Source: Hanleya hanleyi
Taxonomy: Eukaryota; Mollusca; Polyplacophora; Lepidopleurida; Hanleyidae
Reading direction: 5' to 3'
Length of the DNA: 64,000 nucleotides
NCBI GenBank assembly: GCA_036873755.1
Contig: JAVTVY010017294.1
Location: forward strand, 1-64,000
Part shown: positions 43,741 through 56,279 of the stretch, piece after piece
Numbering within the stretch: position 1 is the first letter of the stretch
Layout: each line of letters opens with the position of its first letter
Notes under the pieces: model-generated
What the model saw: the letters and a program-made list of their open reading frames with translations, nothing else
Told to the model about the DNA's origin: nothing
Database searches by the model: none
Program-made: the position numbers and the translations under genes

Positions 43741-44420
43741 CATGAAATATTATGAAACCTTATGACAACTCGTATGCCACCATTCTGCTTCTTTATACTG
43801 TGCGTGAATACTTCGTATAGCGTGTGTCTCAACACATCATTGTTTTCTCGAATATTATAAGGAAACACACTTCAGACAGAGTTAACATGTTCCCAAACTA
43901 GCTCGAGTTCGAAATGTCATCAACACCATTTTTAGCGAAATATCTGTCATTACATTTTTCAAATTTGTTTTAAAACATTCTAATCGATGAAATCTGCCCA
44001 TATAATGATTCCATTGTTCCGTGTTGATACTCTCTTAGCTTTCCTTGCAAACGATATAAAAACGATATAAATATATTTTTATTAGTTAAACGGACCAACT
44101 CGATGCTTATCCAACCCTGAAATTACCTCATGGCTGGACATTAAGGACGTTCCTTACCTTAAGAAATCAAGGTAAGAATTTCCCCAAATTTCACATGAAA
44201 ATGTATCACGGGAAGATAAAAATCCATTATGAGAAAAAAATATCATCGAAATTCGAAGTTTTAAATTGCTGGATTTTGCTCTGAAATATCGCCACATATC
44301 ATCCAATGCCAATCAATTTGCTTTGCATTTTCGACGCCACCAAAAGGAGTCATTTGGCATGTGCGCTTTAAACACAGGAGTGACGTCATGTGCATCAGGA
44401 AGGGTGAGAAATGGCCTTAA

Positions 44421-44719
44421 CCCTACCACTGGGGGGGAATTCCCCCTACCAAACTTTATACCTAATCTCCCGAACGACAAAAATTAAAATAAAAACATTC
44501 AAAATATCTGACCGAATAATCGACCTAAAAATGCCATTTTTGAAATGGGTCACTGTTACGTCATCAAAACGGCCATCTTGGGTTTATTTCACATTTTCTG
44601 GTAAAGCCTGACCCAAGGGTATAGTGTGGTAAAATTGAGCCCCAAACTCAACCTTGAGAAAAATATTTAGGGGACCCGAAATGACACCCCCACCCCCACT
44701 CGGCCCAGGCCAGGTGAGG
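44421..44719 (-). mobile_element. piggyBac-like MITE, internally deleted, in D1
   Basis: 299 bp in reverse orientation between TTAA (44417-44420) and TTAA (44720-44723). Ends CCCTACCACTGGGGGG and CCCAGGCCAGGTGAGG; inner landmarks GTCATCAAAACGGCCATCTT and CCCAAGGGTATAGTGTGGTA. The same insertion, with its other end lost, is at about 49745-49927 in D2. Confidence 0.85.
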
Positions 44720-45480
44720 TTAAACAAATTTGATCTGAAGAATCCGTATGAGAGCCAGACGATATAATACAGTTTAGTTTTGACACTGAAATTGACGCTC
44801 AAATATTACAGTACCGAGAAAGTAAGAGTTCAGTTCGTGAACAATCTATGTCGACGTGGAAATCTCACAAAAGGGCTCATAGAGAATGGAAATCGGCGCC
44901 CAGATGTTTATGTGCAGTTCGTATAAAATAAAAATCACAACGACACCCGAACGTTGGTTGAGAATCTACCTGAGGCCCGATGTTACGGTACATTTCGTAT
45001 AGTTCGACTTTGAAATGCATTTGTAGAGAATTCTCTCAATACCCAGACGTACAAATGCAGGAAAATCCACGTGATTCACAGACATTCAAATGCATTTCTT
45101 CAGATATGCATTCCAGACCTGTAGAGAACTTCCCTTAGCGGAGGATTTTCTCACGCCAACACATCTGTAGTCAAAATGCTTCAGAGACTTCTCCCGTTGC
45201 TAAAACCTAAAAATGCACCTTTCTGAGGCTACGACGTCGAAATACATTTCGTATAAGGCTGATGCACAGACGTCAAAATGCGGTTCACCTAAAATTCCAC
45301 TGTGGCCAACACATCAGAAGAAATTTCGTAGATAATTTATATCAACACTCAGCGGTTACAGCACATGCAGTATACAACAAAATTCACATCGATGCCAAGA
45401 CATGAACGGTATGAGTACAGTTTAGTAATAATCTACATATATGCTCCGTTATCAATAGGACAGTCCCGATATCGAACTCT

Positions 45481-45538
45481 CTAGCCGTGAAAGGCGCGAA
45501 ACGACGTCATTGCTCACGTGACGTCGTTTCAAGGCTAG
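45481..45538. promoter_or_regulatory. E-box/CRE palindrome in D1
   Basis: GAAACGACGTCA and TGACGTCGTTTC are perfect 12-bp inverse arms around TTGCTCACG; outer CTAGCC/GGCTAG extend the palindrome. The centre contains CACGTGACGT. A second, inverted partial copy (AACGTCACGTGGGCAATGGC) lies at 45755-45774. Conserved in D2. Confidence 0.5.
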
Positions 45539-45970
45539 TCAAGGGCAATACTTCAACATTGGCTATACCGCAAATATCGGAAAATAGATATCATAGTGAC
45601 TTTCAAAATGCTGAAAATCTAAGCAACTTAGAACATGTTCTTGTCATAGATTAATAGGGATTCACGAGCCGAAAGCATCGCCTGTAAAAGTCGGTGAATA
45701 AAATAATACCCTATTGTCAATGTAAAGAAATGGGTCGTTGCCAAACCTCAGCATAACGTCACGTGGGCAATGGCGTCGTTTTATGCCTTTTGACTTAAAT
45801 AGTTCGATCTCGGGACTGTCATATTGACGTATGTTGAGGTATTTACCTGTCGTCCGCACAGACGTCGACGTGACAGCACGGTTATAAATAAACATTCGCT
45901 GGGACGTCAGACGACATAGTAGGGCCCATATCATATATCGAAAGACGTTTCTTACTTCTTCATTTTAGTT

Positions 45971-46124
45971 TGCAGGAAACTAGCTTATGTTTATGTATAC
46001 TTTGATTGTCTTTTTAAATTTGGTGCTGATGCTGTTATATGGAATAGGTCTTTGGATTATGGACGAGGATATTCTTTGATGAACGACGACTGATTTATGA
46101 ATGACGGACCAGACGCTTGTAATT
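45971..46124 (+). repeat. R1 3' fragment inserted in D1
   Basis: GCAGGAAACTAGCTTATGTT to GACCAGACGCTTGTAAT; D2 lacks it (CATTTCGTGAGTTTATCGTT near 51175-51193). A 154-bp, 3'-complete insertion. Confidence 0.9.
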
Positions 46125-46922
46125 TGTCGTTTCGTCACACTTAGAACAGAAACACAAATTTTTCATTTTTACCAAGCGATGTGAAAAAGTAGACTAGGTG
46201 GGACTGGATACATTCGATGATAGGTTCTCTCAGCCTAACACTATATACATTAAAGTTGAATATATTTAATCAATTCACCAATTTAATAATAACGGGCTTA
46301 TAGCGTGGATGCATGCCTGGAATTTGAAAAAAAATCCGATTGCCTCACGACAGTGAGAAAAAATGATTACATTCGATTAAAAAAAAAACACAATGCAACA
46401 AAATCAGGTAGGACAATTGCGATGACAAAAAAAAACCTATGTTATCGGTATTATAAAGATCCATCTGCAATATGGTCATAATTTATTCATGAGAACGTAA
46501 CAAAAATCTCGACTGACGTACCAACTTTCAGAGAACATTACCGAACGATATGCATTGATAACGTGGCAAATGTATCGTGGCATATCCTCTGTGGGTTCCT
46601 GTTAACGAAATAATAAGCTCGGTCATGTAGGGTGTCGTCCGGATTATTCGCTGTGTGTTGATATTGTTTCGACATATTTGTTGCCATTTTTTAAGTAACA
46701 AATCATGTTTAGATTGCCTAAATGTTGTGCGAAATTTCAGGATTTGTTAACTTTCTATCTTTTCAGACGTTTCGGCAAATATCGAGTTGCAGATTTTGCA
46801 TCAAGTCAGAGATTCCCTCGTTTTTCGATAACAAAATAATTTCAGATTTATTTTCGAGTTAACTATGGCTATTTGCCGAATATACTAAGCATAATCTTCT
46901 GGGGAATATCGCTGGCCGAAGA

Positions 46923-49365
46923 TCTCAGATCGACACTAACGACGCTATGGTAACTACTGGCTATCTCTGATGGCCATTGTCCAGCTAACCAGATTTCACT
47001 GATGAAAACATTGGGTATATGTGACATTCTTCACAAACCAGCTTTAGCTGCACGCACTTCGTAGCAGTTTGCTACGTTGTTTCGCCAACCTCGAGAGATC
47101 TTGTTGAAACAATACCAACGTCGCCGGACACATGTTTGAAGTTCTCCTCTTTGATGGGCCTAATAAGTCATGCCAGTTGGGTCCCATAGGGTGCGTAGAT
47201 AAAAAAGCTGAATATTGCTCGAGTTTTTAACAAATACAGCTTTAATTTACATCAGATAAATAGGGTGAACATCCATTGCCATACGGCGCAACCTATCGAC
47301 CCCCAGAATTAAGCTGTGATGGCCGAGGATACAATAGATGCCGGTTCACACTTATTTTGATTTGCTGAAAATTCAACAACATTGCTACTGAACGCTGTGC
47401 ATCGCAAAACATGTTTTACGGCAATAATATATAAGAGTGTATTGCAACCAATGCACATGGATTCATTCAGCTGTTCTATTATCGTGTACACGTACACGGT
47501 CATCACTACATCTACATTTTGTATGGAACTCAAACACTCGTACAGCATGAGCAAACAACTCGACATAAATCACAATATGAAACGATTAAACATATCAGAT
47601 ATTGTCCTAACCCAACCGGTACCAGCCTTCAATGGCCCTGGCGTTGGATAAAGTGGGCTTCCTCGCAAATATATATTCATTTTGACTGTTTTCTGACACT
47701 GTAACGTATTCATGGCAATTTGTTCTGTCACCCATGCTGCCGTTACTTACGGGACTCACTGGACGCTCATGCAGACGCACCATTTTGTGAAGAATATATC
47801 GGACGCCCATACGTGGGGTATTTACCCGATGCCCATGTATATAGGCTACAGCTGTGTGAATGCAAATTGAAGTTCGTCGGGGCATAGACGTCACATGACT
47901 GTCCAATGGATACACACGTTGACGCCGATGCGTTACCATGCAATTCGTAAAACAAATGGTTCGACGCCCAGTCTTTTCAGGAACGATTCCCAGGATATTC
48001 CAAAGGATAGCCAGACGTTACAGTAATGTTCGTTGCTTTTTCTCCTATATAAATATTTGCATATCTTGTTTTAGTTTCCTTATGTTCATCTTCCCTTTCA
48101 ATATTATTTTCCATTATTCAGAAAAGTTTTTGAGACCATTGATGAGATGTGAGTATGTATATACGTGTTCAATTACATGTATTCTGGACAAGTTCTAAAC
48201 AGCTATCATCAGTTTAGATAATTTAAAGCACAAAAAAATCCCTTTCCTAATGCGGTTCTGGTATTAAGCAGTCGCAGCAATAATCAGAAAAACAGGCCAA
48301 ACCGGGAAATGAGTCTTTAAAAGATGGTCAAAAGCTTTCAATTTAACAGCTGAACATACCACATACCCCTACCCCCTGTCACTAGAAGGTCTGTTGGTGA
48401 GAGACTTAACGCGACTTTCTTAGTGCAGGGTTAATCATATTTGATAATTTCAAAAGGAAAAGTGCCAGATCGTCACACTACCGAATGGTACACACCTCGT
48501 CTAACCCTAGGTTTCAACACCTGGGGTTTCTCTCGAGTTCAGAGAGACCATGTCAATTTTCTGCGAAGTCGATGTTGGATGTTCTATCGCTTAAGGTATG
48601 TAGGTCCCCTAAACCCACATTTATACACCCATTAATATTTGTCTTTTCTAGTAATATGAATATCACGGACCTATACTAATATACATTTTTTGAAACTTCA
48701 GAATTACAGAAAACCGTTTGTGATTGCCATAGATGTGATACATGTATATATAAAATGAGTTCAATAAGATTTCTCTTTCAAAAAATACATGTAAGCTTCC
48801 TTTTCAAAATGAGTATTCAACTTAATGAATACGTTAAATCGACATTCAACTTGCACACGCAGATTGAACATTGCAATGATTACAATTAAAATATCAAATT
48901 TATAGTTTCGCTGGCTGAAATGTATGAAGTTGAATTGCAAAAAAGAAAATGACCGGCTTTTGGCCGCCAAGAGGATCTATATACCTTAACTTCCAAATTA
49001 CGTATCCTGAGATAAGAGTGTCCCATTTCCACTGACTGACATTTTTTTCATTCGTTCCAGAAATATTGCCTCAATAAATGTAGTATCCAGCTACGGCTCT
49101 TTTAATCGCTGCCCAAACAGAGCCCAAACTCCCGTCGCTTTTGGATTGGTAAAATCTGGGAAAGCACAAGGAAGAATCTTGTCCAGAATCCCACCCATGG
49201 ATGAAGTTATAGGAGGTCCAACATGAACTGAACCTTGGTAATGGTTCTGGTACGATAAACACATGACAGATGCCCCGATACCAACTAATATTAATGGCTT
49301 TATTTCAGTCTTCGGTCCATATCAATGTGTTACAGGTTATTTATTTACACCACAGCAGTCTTAAA
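46923..49365. repeat. Tandem unit IV, module C (C3)
   Basis: Near-duplicate of C2 offset by about 6.75 kb. Carries extra GACGC-type repeat units near 47770-47830, lacks the R1 insertion, and breaks the minus-strand ORF by an 11-bp duplication near 49118. Confidence 0.92.
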
Positions 49366-49744
49366 AGTAATGCTACAAATTGTAGAATTATGTTGGTTTA
49401 GGTATTTCATCATGTGCATGTCCCCATAGTATCCTCTGTCACTTTATAACACCGAATGACAAGGGCTGTTTCGTCACGGAAAATTGGGAGTGCAGGCGTC
49501 AAACCCGACATTTATTATTCAGCCGTCGTCCACAAATGAACTTCCGCGGCAATAACCGAAAGACCTATTACGATAGTAAACACCAGTTCCAAGCAGGCAT
49601 AAAAAGAAAATAAAAAGGCTTGCGAGAGAGAAGCGGTCAACCGTTTCCAGTGATTGTAGCAAGACATCGTGAGGTTCTCTTCGTGAAATTTTTATCACTG
49701 ACAAGTATTCTTTATCTAGAGTGGTTATCTAGAGTAAAAGAGAG

Positions 49745-51982
49745 AAATGACGTCACTGTTACGTCATCAAAACGACCATTTTGGACTTATTTAACATTTT
49801 CTGGTTAAACCTGACCCAATGATATAGTGTGGTAAAATTGAGCGCCCTAGCTCAACGATGAGAAAAATATTTAGGGGAGCCGAAATGACACCCCTCCCCC
49901 CATTCACTCGGCCCAGGCCAGGTAAGGTTAAAAAAATTTGATCCGAAGAATCCATATGAGAGCCAGACGATATAATACAGTTTATAGAGAGTTTTGACGC
50001 TGGAACTGACGCTCAAACGTTACACTACAATTTTTAGATGATTCGCGTTGACACCGAGAGAGTAAGAGTTCAGTTCTTGAAGAATTTACGTCGACGTGGA
50101 AATCTCACAATAGGTCTCGTAGAGAATGGGCGTCGGCGCCCAGATGTTTATGTGCAGTTCGTATAAAAACAATCGCAACGGCACCCGAACGTTGGTTGAG
50201 AATCTACCTGGGGCCCCGATGTTACGGTACATTTCGTATAGTTCCACTTTGAAATGCATTCGTGGAGAATACCTAGACGTACAAATGCATGAAAATCCAC
50301 CTGATTCACAGACATTCAAATGCATTTCTTCAGATACGCATTCCATACCTGTAGAGAACTTTCCTTTGCCGAGTATTTTCGTTTATAGTCAAATGCTTCA
50401 GAGATTTCACCTGGTGCTAATACCTAAAAATGGAATTTTCTGAGGCAACGACGTCGACATACATTTCGTATAAGGCTGATGCGCAGACGTCAAAATGCGG
50501 TTCACCTAAAATTCCACTGTTGCCAACACTTCGGAAGAAATTTCGTAGATAATTTATATCAACACTCAGAAGTTACAGCACAGTATACAACAAAATTCAC
50601 ATCGATGCCAAGACATGAACGGTATGAGTACAGTTCAGTAATAATCTACATATATGCTCCGTCATCAGTAGGACAGTCCCGATAGCGAGCTTTCTAGCCG
50701 TGAAAGGTGGGAAACGACGTCATTGCCCACGTGACGTCGTTTCAAGGCTAGTCATGGGCAATGCTTCAATACTGGCTATAACGCAATTATCGGAAAATAG
50801 GTATCATAGTGACTTTCAAAATACCGAAAATCGAAACAACTTAGAACATGTTCTTGTCATAGTTAAATAGGGATTTGCGAGCCGAAAGCATCGCCTGCAA
50901 AAGTCGGCGAATAAAATAATACACTATTGTCAATGTAAAGAAATGGTTCGTTGCCAAACCTCAGCGTAACGTCACGTGGGCAATGGCGTTGTTTTGTGCC
51001 TTTTGACTTAAATAGTTCGACCTCGGGACTGTCATATTGACGTATGTTGAGTTATTTACCTGTCGTCCGCACAGACGTCGACGTGACAGCACGGTTATAA
51101 ATAAACATTCGCTTGGAGGTCAGACGATATATTAGGGCCCATATCGTATATCGGTAGACGTTTCTTACTTCTCCATTTCGTGAGTTTATCGTTTCGTCAC
51201 ATTTAGAAAAGAAACACAAATAATTACTGCGAAATTTGTCATTTTTTGTCAAGTGATGTGAAAAAGTGGAATCGGTGGGACTGGATCCATTCGATATTAG
51301 ATTCTTTTAGCCTAACACCAGTTGAATATATGTAATCAATTCACCAATTTAATAATGACGGGCTTATAGCGTGGATGCATGCCTGGAATTTGAAAATAAC
51401 CCGACTGCCTCACGATAGTGAGAAAAAATGATTACATTCGATAGGAAAAAACCACAATGCAACAAAATCAGGTAGGACAATCGCGATGACAAAAAAAAAC
51501 TATGTTATCGGTATTATAAAGATCCATCTGCAATATGGTCATAATTTATTCATGAGAACGTAGCAAAAATCTCCATTGACGTACCAACTTTCAGAGAACA
51601 TTGCCGAACGATATGCATTGATAAGGTGGTAAATGTATCGTGGCATATCCTCTGTGGGTTCCTGTTAACGAAGTAATAAGCTCGGCTGTGTAGGGTGTCG
51701 TCCGGATTATTCGCTGTTTATTGATCTTGTTTCGACATTTTTGCTGCATTTTTTAAGTAACAAATCATGTTTAAATTGCCTAAATGTTGTGCGAAATTTC
51801 AGGATTTGTTAACTTTCTATCTTTTCAGACGTTTCGGCAAATATCGAGTTGCAGATTTTGCACCAAGTCAGAGATTCCCTCGTTTCTCGGTAATAAAATA
51901 ATTTCATATTTATTTTCGAGTTAACTATGGCTATGTGTCGAGTATACTAAGCATAATCCTCCGGGGAATATCGCTGACCGAA
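49745..51982. repeat. Tandem unit IV, module D (D2), with truncated TTAA MITE at its left
   Basis: Near-duplicate of D1 offset by about 5.2 kb. About 1.1 kb present in unit III between 43310 and 44420 is missing here. Ends at CGCTGACCGAAGA (51982), after which similarity to the array stops. Confidence 0.9.
50694..50751. promoter_or_regulatory. E-box/CRE palindrome in D2
   Basis: Same 12-bp arms (GAAACGACGTCA/TGACGTCGTTTC) as D1 with the spacer changed to TTGCCCACG; the inverted second copy is at about 50972-50991. Confidence 0.5.
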
Positions 51983-54900
51983 GAGATGCACGAAGTCATG
52001 TCGGAATCGTTTCAGCTATATAGCTGAAAATGTGTTGAAAGCGACATTGAATTTAATTAATTAGTGACATAATTAGAGACTAATTCGACAAAGCTATACC
52101 ACCAAACGCCTTTGTATCTAATTTCGCTCAACCCGGTGCTAGGGGTCGTATATGATAAACACATAACTATTATTCATGATGTGCATATGAACAGACACAC
52201 TATTGATGATGTGCATATGAAAAGGCACACTCAAAGCTTGACTGAAATAAAATCTACTCTATATTACGACTTGGACAAAAGAAGACTTGGTAAGTCTTTC
52301 GATAATGGATGCGAAAATTCTTTATGGACGAGTGGTGACTATTGACTGTCGGAACCGACTTGAAAAATGTATCTGATAGAAGCTGTCGTCCACAGAAAAT
52401 TTCTGCTGAAATTTGTTAATAATCCGAACCAAAACAGTGTCCATGTAAATCTCCGTTTTTTATGCTGGACTTCATCATAGTTTAGTAAAATGTTAAGCGC
52501 TCAGTTATATGTGGGTGAACTTACAGAATTAACCGCGATTAACTCAGCAACAAGTGTTTATTTAAAATATTTATCTCTTTAAGGTATTTATCTTAATTTC
52601 TATTCCGTATAAAAATACATCGGCAAAATCAAACCAACACCAGAGCAACCCTGCAATACACGCAAGGTTTGGCTTTGGTTTACATGGGAAATCCACCGTG
52701 GTACGATAGGCTGAAAACATTACAGATTTTCCTCAAGCATATAAAGTTCAGTATTTGTCATAACTTCTGTTTTTGTCTTTCATAGTGTTGTGTATGATGC
52801 CAACAGCAGCATACATCAATTTTCGATACGGTTGGCTGAGTGTCACGCTATGGGCCACCGGAGTCGACTGATCGTCTACCGCTCACAAAACTAACAACTA
52901 ACCATTTACTCTTGACGCCAGAACATGTGCTTTTGATATTTTCCTGAACACTTTTCCGTCGTTTTTTTTAACCACATAAGTAGTCAGATATACTTCAACA
53001 TCCAGAGCACTGATTTTTATTAAATATGTCGGGCCACCCCGTAGGTTTTGGAAAAGCGTTGAGAAAAATGTATATTTAACTGATACCATGCAAAAACTAC
53101 TTATTGCGCTTTTGAATCGTAATAAACAATTCTTAAATCATAGTTACTTCAACCATAAGAATGACCCAGTATTTCTAAACAACAAGCGTATCGTTATGCC
53201 AATAAATTAATTAAAATTTCAACACAAAAAAATGCAGAAGTTTGAAAATTGCTTTGACATAATTTCAGGACACGATTCAGTTTGACTGAATTTGCTTGAA
53301 ATCAGTAAATTTTCAATAAGATGGGAGTTTTGTAGTTTCCATCTTGTGAACGACCCATATACCGATACCGCAAATGATCGTGAGTCATGGATGGATGTTC
53401 TTTCATTGAGAAAAGTAATGTGCAATTCGACACCAACATGAAACCCAAAGCATACAGGTATACAGTCGACCTATTTATTCACACTTATGAATTTGTTATA
53501 TCTAGCAATTCAGAGAAAACCTTGTTCTCAGATGGATTCGATGAGCTGATAATTACGATGACAGCATAATATAAGGCATATTGAATTACGACGTCGGGAA
53601 TTCGAAACAATTTGACGGCTGGAAGGAGATTTAAATATTTTAATAAACAAAACATAAGTCAAGCAAGAGGCCCAAAATGCGGTTGGCTCTGTACACTCTG
53701 CAGCACACGCCTGTGCCATATTTTCTGGTCCAGATACCCAAATATTTGACAGTAAATCAGCGGCTAAAGGAAACCCCCTTTAAGTTGCCTTAAGCCGTGT
53801 AAATATTTTGCCAGGATTTAACTCCTTATGGTGTCGAACAGAAAGCTAAGATGCTGGATGTTCTTTTGATCTGCCTGCATCTGTTTGAACGGTGTATTAT
53901 AACAAGATTATTAGAGGCAGAGAGTTATAGAAAAGACTGTATAAAATCAGAGAGTTGGTTTATTCGAATTTGCTGGTTTATCGACAGTCGTTAAAATATC
54001 TTATCAATTACTTTTGAAGTCACGAATACCGTATTTATCTGTTTTATTAATTGGTATATAGCAACATAGCGAGTATTATCTTTCAGACTAGTTATATTTT
54101 GGTATCAATATTTGTCATATGGCTTTGGCTGTATAGACTAGACAAGTATTTGCAATCCAACACATGGAGTTATTTCTAAACTGAATCGTATAAAAAAAAT
54201 TGCATTTGTTGTTGCTGTCGTTGTTGATGATGAGACAGTTGTTGCATTTGATCCCGTACATACCGTCATCCCACACAATTGAACCGAGTCAAGTAGACTG
54301 GAGCTGAAATCGCAACCACGAGGCATTTATTGAGTTTTGATGTAATAATACTAAAACTCGAAAGCATATTATTATAAATAATATGAAAAATTATGCAATA
54401 TTTGATATCGATATAAAATTGAATCGTATACGATGTATTAAGAGAATAATTAAACAAAAGCCAGATCTCGATTCTGGCCTTATGTGCAGGGTAAGCATGG
54501 GCCTATCTACATTTTTGAAATACCTGCCCCATATGCAGCTTGCTCATGAAGAATTATTTATTGCTCACAAAACCACGTGTATTGTTTAATCATAGAATAA
54601 ACTTATTTAGCTAGAATGTCGTTTGCTGCAATTTTATTATCTTAATCGAGAACTATTAATCTTGAGGAAGTCCTCATTTTCGACTCGCAAACAGCCTTGT
54701 CATCCGATTTAGTGAGCATCTAGAATCGCAATGATAATTCCAGAAGAGAGTGTTAATGCATTTTATTAGATTAACTATAAACATAGAAAATTACCTTCTC
54801 ATCCCATCAATTGTAAACATTTAAAATTACCTTTTTTTTTATTAATCACAACTTGGTAATATATACTTCATAAGTGAAAATATCCATCGGACGGAAAGTA

Positions 54901-55540
54901 TTATATGGTTGCTACAATTTCGTTCTTATACTATAGCCAACATCAAAGAGAGAAGTATTTCCTCCGGTCGAGCCGATAAATATCTTTTCCCTGACCGCAC
55001 ACGTGCCACGTAAGCTCTTGACCACTGTCCAGTGTATACAGTGGTCAAAATATTTGCAATGAAATTATTTGTGGGACAGAAAATTCTCTTTGAAGCCGAC
55101 AACAAGTTATCTACACCTCAAGTTTGACCCTATATTGGTGGCAAAACGGTAAATACCACGTTATTTTATTAACTTTTTGATCTTTTAGCCGAAACATATA
55201 TCTCTGATGTTGATGTTGTTGAAACTGAGTAATGAGTAAATCAGTGAAGATGTTCCAACATATTTATCTTAACATATAAATGTTGTAATTTCTTTTTCTT
55301 TTCTTCTCCCTATAAAATTCCTGTCTGATAAAACTCGGATCATGCTGCAACTTTAAAAAATGTGAAGAAACTTTGATACATGTATTGCAAATAATGTCAT
55401 GTTTAGAAGCAAAGGTAGATTTTAATATATATCTTCTTGTAAGCAGATGAGGGAATTCTTGACTTTCACCACAACAATTTTGATCGGGATCATCCACTTT
55501 GGTGAGCAGCCATTCACTATTAAACGCAACATAACAACTG
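51983..55540. other. AT-rich DNA with R2/SINE traces, no gene recognised
   Basis: 52015-52050 recalls the SINE-like tail of 17409-17641; 52105-52370 is a diverged R1/R2 core (TTGTATCTAATTTCGCTCAA, AAGCTTGACTGAAATA). A perfect 10-bp stem hairpin (TTGACCACTG...CAGTGGTCAA) is at about 55017-55045. Short frames at 53387-53719 show weak exon-like text but no consistent splice structure. Confidence 0.4.
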
Positions 55541-55547
55541 TGGTGGA

Positions 55548-55750
55548 AAAAGAGGCCAGGGTACTGACAAGAAGTTATATGACCTCACATGCAAATATTC
55601 TAAAAGTATCACAAGAATCAAAAGTGATCCCGGTGATGATTTGTATCCCAGTCACGCTGAATGGCATGATCACACGGCCCTTAACACCGGCTTGACTAGT
55701 ATAATATTAGATACAAATATTATATACAAAGAGCGATGATTTAATGATGT
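55548..55750 (-). repeat. R2 dispersed repeat
   Basis: GTACTGACAAGAAGTTATAT, GACCTCACATGCAAATATTC, GATTTGTATCCCAGTCACGC, GATCACACGGCCCTTAACAC and CGGCTTGAC: a minus-strand R2. Confidence 0.8.
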
Positions 55751-56148
55751 AACACCATGGTGCAATGCGGTATTATTGGGATTTGTTGCCCGCTTCCCAT
55801 TTGCAAGAAATTAGCTTGTATTTATTATGTTGATATATTTTATATCATGCCTGCTCGGATTTCGTGTGGATACGGTCTTCTATTTACAAGCGTCTAGTCC
55901 GTCCTTAAATACTCAGCTGCCGTCCATAATCCAAAGCCGACATGAACAATACAAATAGTATTGACTATAGCAGATTGGGGGTAGTGGACTTACCTTGAAC
56001 ACTATTCTTTATATACAACCGCCTGATAAATATTGCACAGTCCCCAGCTATTCACTGGGAACTGAATCGTGAACAAGGAGCTATATCAACGATAGTTTCA
56101 CTGATAATCTATACACAGTATGTATTTTTTTCATTTAGAAAGTGATCG

Positions 56149-56273
56149 TATAACAGTATTTTCGTTATTTTGGGAAATAATTCAGATTCTAGTGGGACTC
56201 GACTAATTTTCAGCACTAGAATCTGTGCTTTACTAAGATAGTTTTATGCCAAAATAACGAAAATACTGCTATA
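56149..56273. repeat. Inverted repeat, two nested stems
   Basis: TATAACAGTATTTTCGTTATTTTGG pairs with CCAAAATAACGAAAATACTG; inside, CAGATTCTAGTG pairs with CACTAGAATCTG. Single copy in the window; a small foldback MITE or a structured element. Confidence 0.7.
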
Positions 56274-56279
56274 CACAGT

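Larger units (their letters stand above)
44724..46922. repeat. Tandem unit III, module D (D1)
   Basis: Collinear with 49932-51982: ATGAGAGCCAGACGATATAA, GATGTTTATGTGCAGTTCGT, GAAACGACGTCATTGC, AAAGCATCGCCTGTAAAAGT, TAGCGTGGATGCATGCCTGG and AATATCGCTGGCCGAA at its end. Joins directly to C3 at about 46921-46923, the unit III/IV junction. Confidence 0.92.

Noticed and set aside
51052..51252. Minus-strand frame shared with 45662-45934, with CAG|GTAAAT donor-like site
   Set aside because: D2 has a stop just inside the extended frame and no acceptor or partner exon was found; similarity is due to duplication.
52780..52870. GGTTGGCTGAGTGTCACGC, like a tRNA/SINE box A
   Set aside because: No box B, no cloverleaf and no repeat elsewhere in the window.
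53387..53719. Exon-like text on both strands
   Set aside because: Boundaries inconsistent and no neighbouring exons.
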